Positions 61,739-64,000 of a stretch of DNA of 64,000 nt are shown here, piece after piece. The DNA lies in assembly GCF_004358445.1 (NCBI RefSeq), contig NZ_CP037951.1:87501-151500 (forward strand), written 5' to 3'. The number at the start of each line of letters is the position of its first letter. Positions within the stretch are counted from its first letter, which is position 1. The notes below the pieces were generated by a model, which saw nothing but the letters and a program-made list of their open reading frames with translations, searched no databases and was not told the DNA's origin. Origin of the DNA: Parashewanella tropica. Lineage in GTDB: Bacteria; Pseudomonadota; Gammaproteobacteria; Enterobacterales; Shewanellaceae. The position numbers and the translations under genes were made by a program.

Positions 61739-64000
61739 TTAGTGAGCTTGTTGCCAGTTATCGCCAATACCGGCTTCTGCTAATAGTGGCACATCTAAAT
61801 CAGCCGCAGTTGCCATTAACTCGCAAATTTTTGCTTGAAGGGCATCGGCTTGTGATTCATCGACTTCGAATACCAGTTCATCGTGAACCTGCATTAGCAT
61901 GGTGATCTCGCCGTGAGTTTCCGTTTCAATCCAGTTATCGACAATAATCATCGCTTTTTTGATGATATCCGCAGCGGTGCCTTGCATCGGCGCGTTAATC
62001 GCTGCACGTTCAGCAGCCTGACGGCGCATGGTATTGCGGGCGTTGATTTCAGGTAGGTACAGACGGCGACCAAATAAGGTTTCTACATAGCCTTGCTCTG
62101 ATGCAACTGCTCTCGTGTCTTCCATGTATTTTTTAACACCTGGATAGCGAGCAAAATAGGTATCGATATAAGACTGCGCTTCAGCACGTGGAATATCGAG
62201 TTGCTTTGCTAATCCAAAGGCTGACATGCCATAAATTAAACCAAAGTTGACGGCTTTAGCACGGCGACGTTGCTCGGAAGTCACATCAGTAAAATCAACA
62301 CTGAAGACTTCTGCCGCGGTAGCACTGTGAATGTCTTTACCTTCAGTAAAGGCAGTTAGGAGACCTTTATCTTGTGATAAATGCGCCATGATCCGCAACT
62401 CAATTTGTGAGTAATCGGCGGCTAAGACTTTTTTACCTTCTGGTGCAATAAAAGCTTGGCGGATACGACGACCTTCTTCGCTGCGGATCGGAATGTTTTG
62501 CAGATTCGGATCGCTAGAAGACAATCGACCTGTTGCCGCATTGGCTTGATGATAGCTGGTGTGTACTCGACCCGTTCGGCCATTGACCATTAGTGGCAGT
62601 TTGTCGGTATAAGTGCTTTTCAGCTTTGACAAGCTGCGGTGCTCTAGAATGATTTTTGGCAGTGGATAATCTAGCGCCAGCTCGACTAATACTTCTTCTG
62701 CCGTTGAAGGCGCACCTTTTGGTGTCTTTTTGATGATCGGATAGTTGAGCTTTTCAAAGAAAATCGCCGCAAGTTGTTTTGGCGAGCCTAAATTAAATTT
62801 CTCACCAGCAATGTCATAAGCTTTTTGCTCCAGATCAGAGATGGTTTGCGCCAGCTCCTGACTGTGCTGTGATAGCAGCATGCTATCAATCAGAACACCG
62901 TTACGCTCCATTTTTGACAGTATCGACAATACGGGCAGCTCAATGTCTTTAAACACACTGGCTAGCGATGGCACTTTTTCTATGCGTGACCATAAATGCT
63001 GATGTAAACGCAGCGTAATATCGGCATCTTCAGCGGCATAAGGTGCGGCGGTGTCTAAATCAATTTGATTAAAGGTCAGCTGTTTAGCCCCTTTACCAGC
63101 CACCTCTTCAAAGCTAATGGCTTTATGTCCAAGGTATTTAAGTGCCATGCCGTCCATGTCGTGACGAGAAGCGACCGAGTTAAATACGTAAGACTCCAAC
63201 ATGGTATCGAATTCTATGCCTTTAAGCGTAATACCTACATTGGCAAGTATGGCGATATCGTATTTTAGGTTTTGCCCCACTTTGGCAATGGCTGGGTTTT
63301 CTAGAATCGGTTTCAGTTTAGTAAGTGTGGTAGTTTTATCTAATTGCTGCGGTGCATCTAAATAGTCGTGTGCCAGTGGTAAGTATGCTGCTTTGCCTGC
63401 TTCAACGGAAAAGGATAAGCCAACCAGCTCTGCATCCATATAGTTAAGACTGGTGGTTTCGGTATCAATACAAATTAGTTCTGCATTGCCAAGGGTATCT
63501 AGCCAAGTGGCTAACTGGTCGTCAGTGAGAATGGTTTCGTATTCGGCATCAATGGCTTCTGGTGTGGCTTCATCTTCCACATCAGCTGTTGCAGTAGCGA
63601 CATTGGTGTTGGAATCGAGCAGTTCTGCTAGCCAACGTTTAAATTCCATCTCGCCATAGCATTTGATCAGTTCATCTTTATTGGCTGGTTGACACTGTAA
63701 TTCTTGCCAAGTTTGCTCTAATTCAACATCGGTTTTAATGGTAGCCAATTCATAAGACAGTTTGAGGTCATCGGCGTTTTCACGAATTTTTTTCGGCATG
63801 GTTTTACTGCCACGGAAACCGACCTCTATTACGCTCTCAGGCTCTGCCAGTAGCTTATCAACGCCACCCACTCCAGTCAGCATGGCGAGCGCCGTTTTCT
63901 CACCCACACCCGGAAGCCCCGGAATGTTATCGGCTTTATCGCCCATTAAGGCTAATAAGTCGATAATCAGTTCTGGGCCAACGCCAAATTTAGTGGTGAC
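61739..64000 (-). CDS. polA: DNA polymerase I, C-terminal 754 codons
   Basis: The gene runs off the window at 64000, so the N-terminal part is missing. What remains starts in the 5' nuclease domain ([20 protein letters not shown]), then the 3'-5' exonuclease with [19 protein letters not shown] and [11 protein letters not shown], which keep the catalytic acidic residues, then the polymerase with motif [18 protein letters not shown], motif [15 protein letters not shown] and motif [12 protein letters not shown]. The C-terminus ends [10 protein letters not shown]. The frame is open to the last base. Confidence 0.97.
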   Translation of the reverse strand, partial: VTTKFGVGPELIIDLLALMGDKADNIPGLPGVGEKTALAMLTGVGGVDKLLAEPESVIEVGFRGSKTMPKKIRENADDLKLSYELATIKTDVELEQTWQELQCQPANKDELIKCYGEMEFKRWLAELLDSNTNVATATADVEDEATPEAIDAEYETILTDDQLATWLDTLGNAELICIDTETTSLNYMDAELVGLSFSVEAGKAAYLPLAHDYLDAPQQLDKTTTLTKLKPILENPAIAKVGQNLKYDIAILANVGITLKGIEFDTMLESYVFNSVASRHDMDGMALKYLGHKAISFEEVAGKGAKQLTFNQIDLDTAAPYAAEDADITLRLHQHLWSRIEKVPSLASVFKDIELPVLSILSKMERNGVLIDSMLLSQHSQELAQTISDLEQKAYDIAGEKFNLGSPKQLAAIFFEKLNYPIIKKTPKGAPSTAEEVLVELALDYPLPKIILEHRSLSKLKSTYTDKLPLMVNGRTGRVHTSYHQANAATGRLSSSDPNLQNIPIRSEEGRRIRQAFIAPEGKKVLAADYSQIELRIMAHLSQDKGLLTAFTEGKDIHSATAAEVFSVDFTDVTSEQRRRAKAVNFGLIYGMSAFGLAKQLDIPRAEAQSYIDTYFARYPGVKKYMEDTRAVASEQGYVETLFGRRLYLPEINARNTMRRQAAERAAINAPMQGTAADIIKKAMIIVDNWIETETHGEITMLMQVHDELVFEVDESQADALQAKICELMATAADLDVPLLAEAGIGDNWQQAH

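Overview
The window looks like a chromosome segment of a gammaproteobacterium, most likely of the Shewanella/Parashewanella group (Alteromonadales). This is inferred from gene content and order: an rRNA operon end, then murB-birA-coaA, the Thr-Tyr-Gly-Thr tRNA cluster with tufB, secE-nusG, rplKAJL-rpoBC, rpsL-rpsG-fusA-tufA, and later hemN, yihI, cytochrome c4, engB, spf and polA. No insertion sequence, prophage or CRISPR array was seen.

Layout. 1-1404: 3' part of a 23S gene, 5S and terminator. 1588-6945: accessory genes, namely a CNNM/CBS membrane protein, three tandem paralogous small secreted proteins, a persulfide-dioxygenase-like metallo-beta-lactamase-fold enzyme, a flavodoxin-like reductase, and a cassette of three small membrane-associated proteins including a membrane-anchored XRE regulator. 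7011-11872: murB, birA, coaA, four tRNAs and tufB. 11905-19909: a large lipoprotein, M48 protease with DUF898 protein, TetR regulator divergent from an MBL-fold lipoprotein, and an M28 peptidase. 20199-38444: the core transcription and translation block, with its promoters, attenuator and terminators recognisable. It is interrupted between rpoC and rpsL by two unrecognised genes flanked by nearly identical terminator cores.

38505-42092 holds two tandem ankyrin-repeat proteins with long low-complexity N-termini, the clearest accessory island. 42386-49483 holds a PepA-like exported aminopeptidase, SDR, LysR regulator, cytochrome b561 with YceI, a beta-barrel protein, a TetR regulator with a 10-bp-arm operator, and two paralogous ~60-residue membrane proteins (42386 and 49289). 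49571-53552 is a Fur-boxed ferric-iron ABC operon (binding protein, permease, ATPase) with an 93-nt multi-stem repeat between its first two genes. 53602-64000 carries hemN, a small porin-like protein, a phosphotransferase, an amidohydrolase, DUF2489, yihI, cytochrome c4, engB and the C-terminal 754 codons of polA.

Two regulatory RNAs were read directly from intergenic DNA on the minus strand. Spot 42 (spf) lies between engB and polA and is very similar to the E. coli RNA. A probable CsrB/CsrC-family RNA lies between yihI and cytochrome c4, where E. coli has csrC. It has a near-consensus promoter, eight GGA motifs and a csrC-like terminator. The strongest leads for undescribed biology are the ankyrin proteins with a recurrent 'AW-x4-K-x4-P' cap, the secreted triplet, the small membrane paralog pair, and the gene pair inserted beside rpoC.
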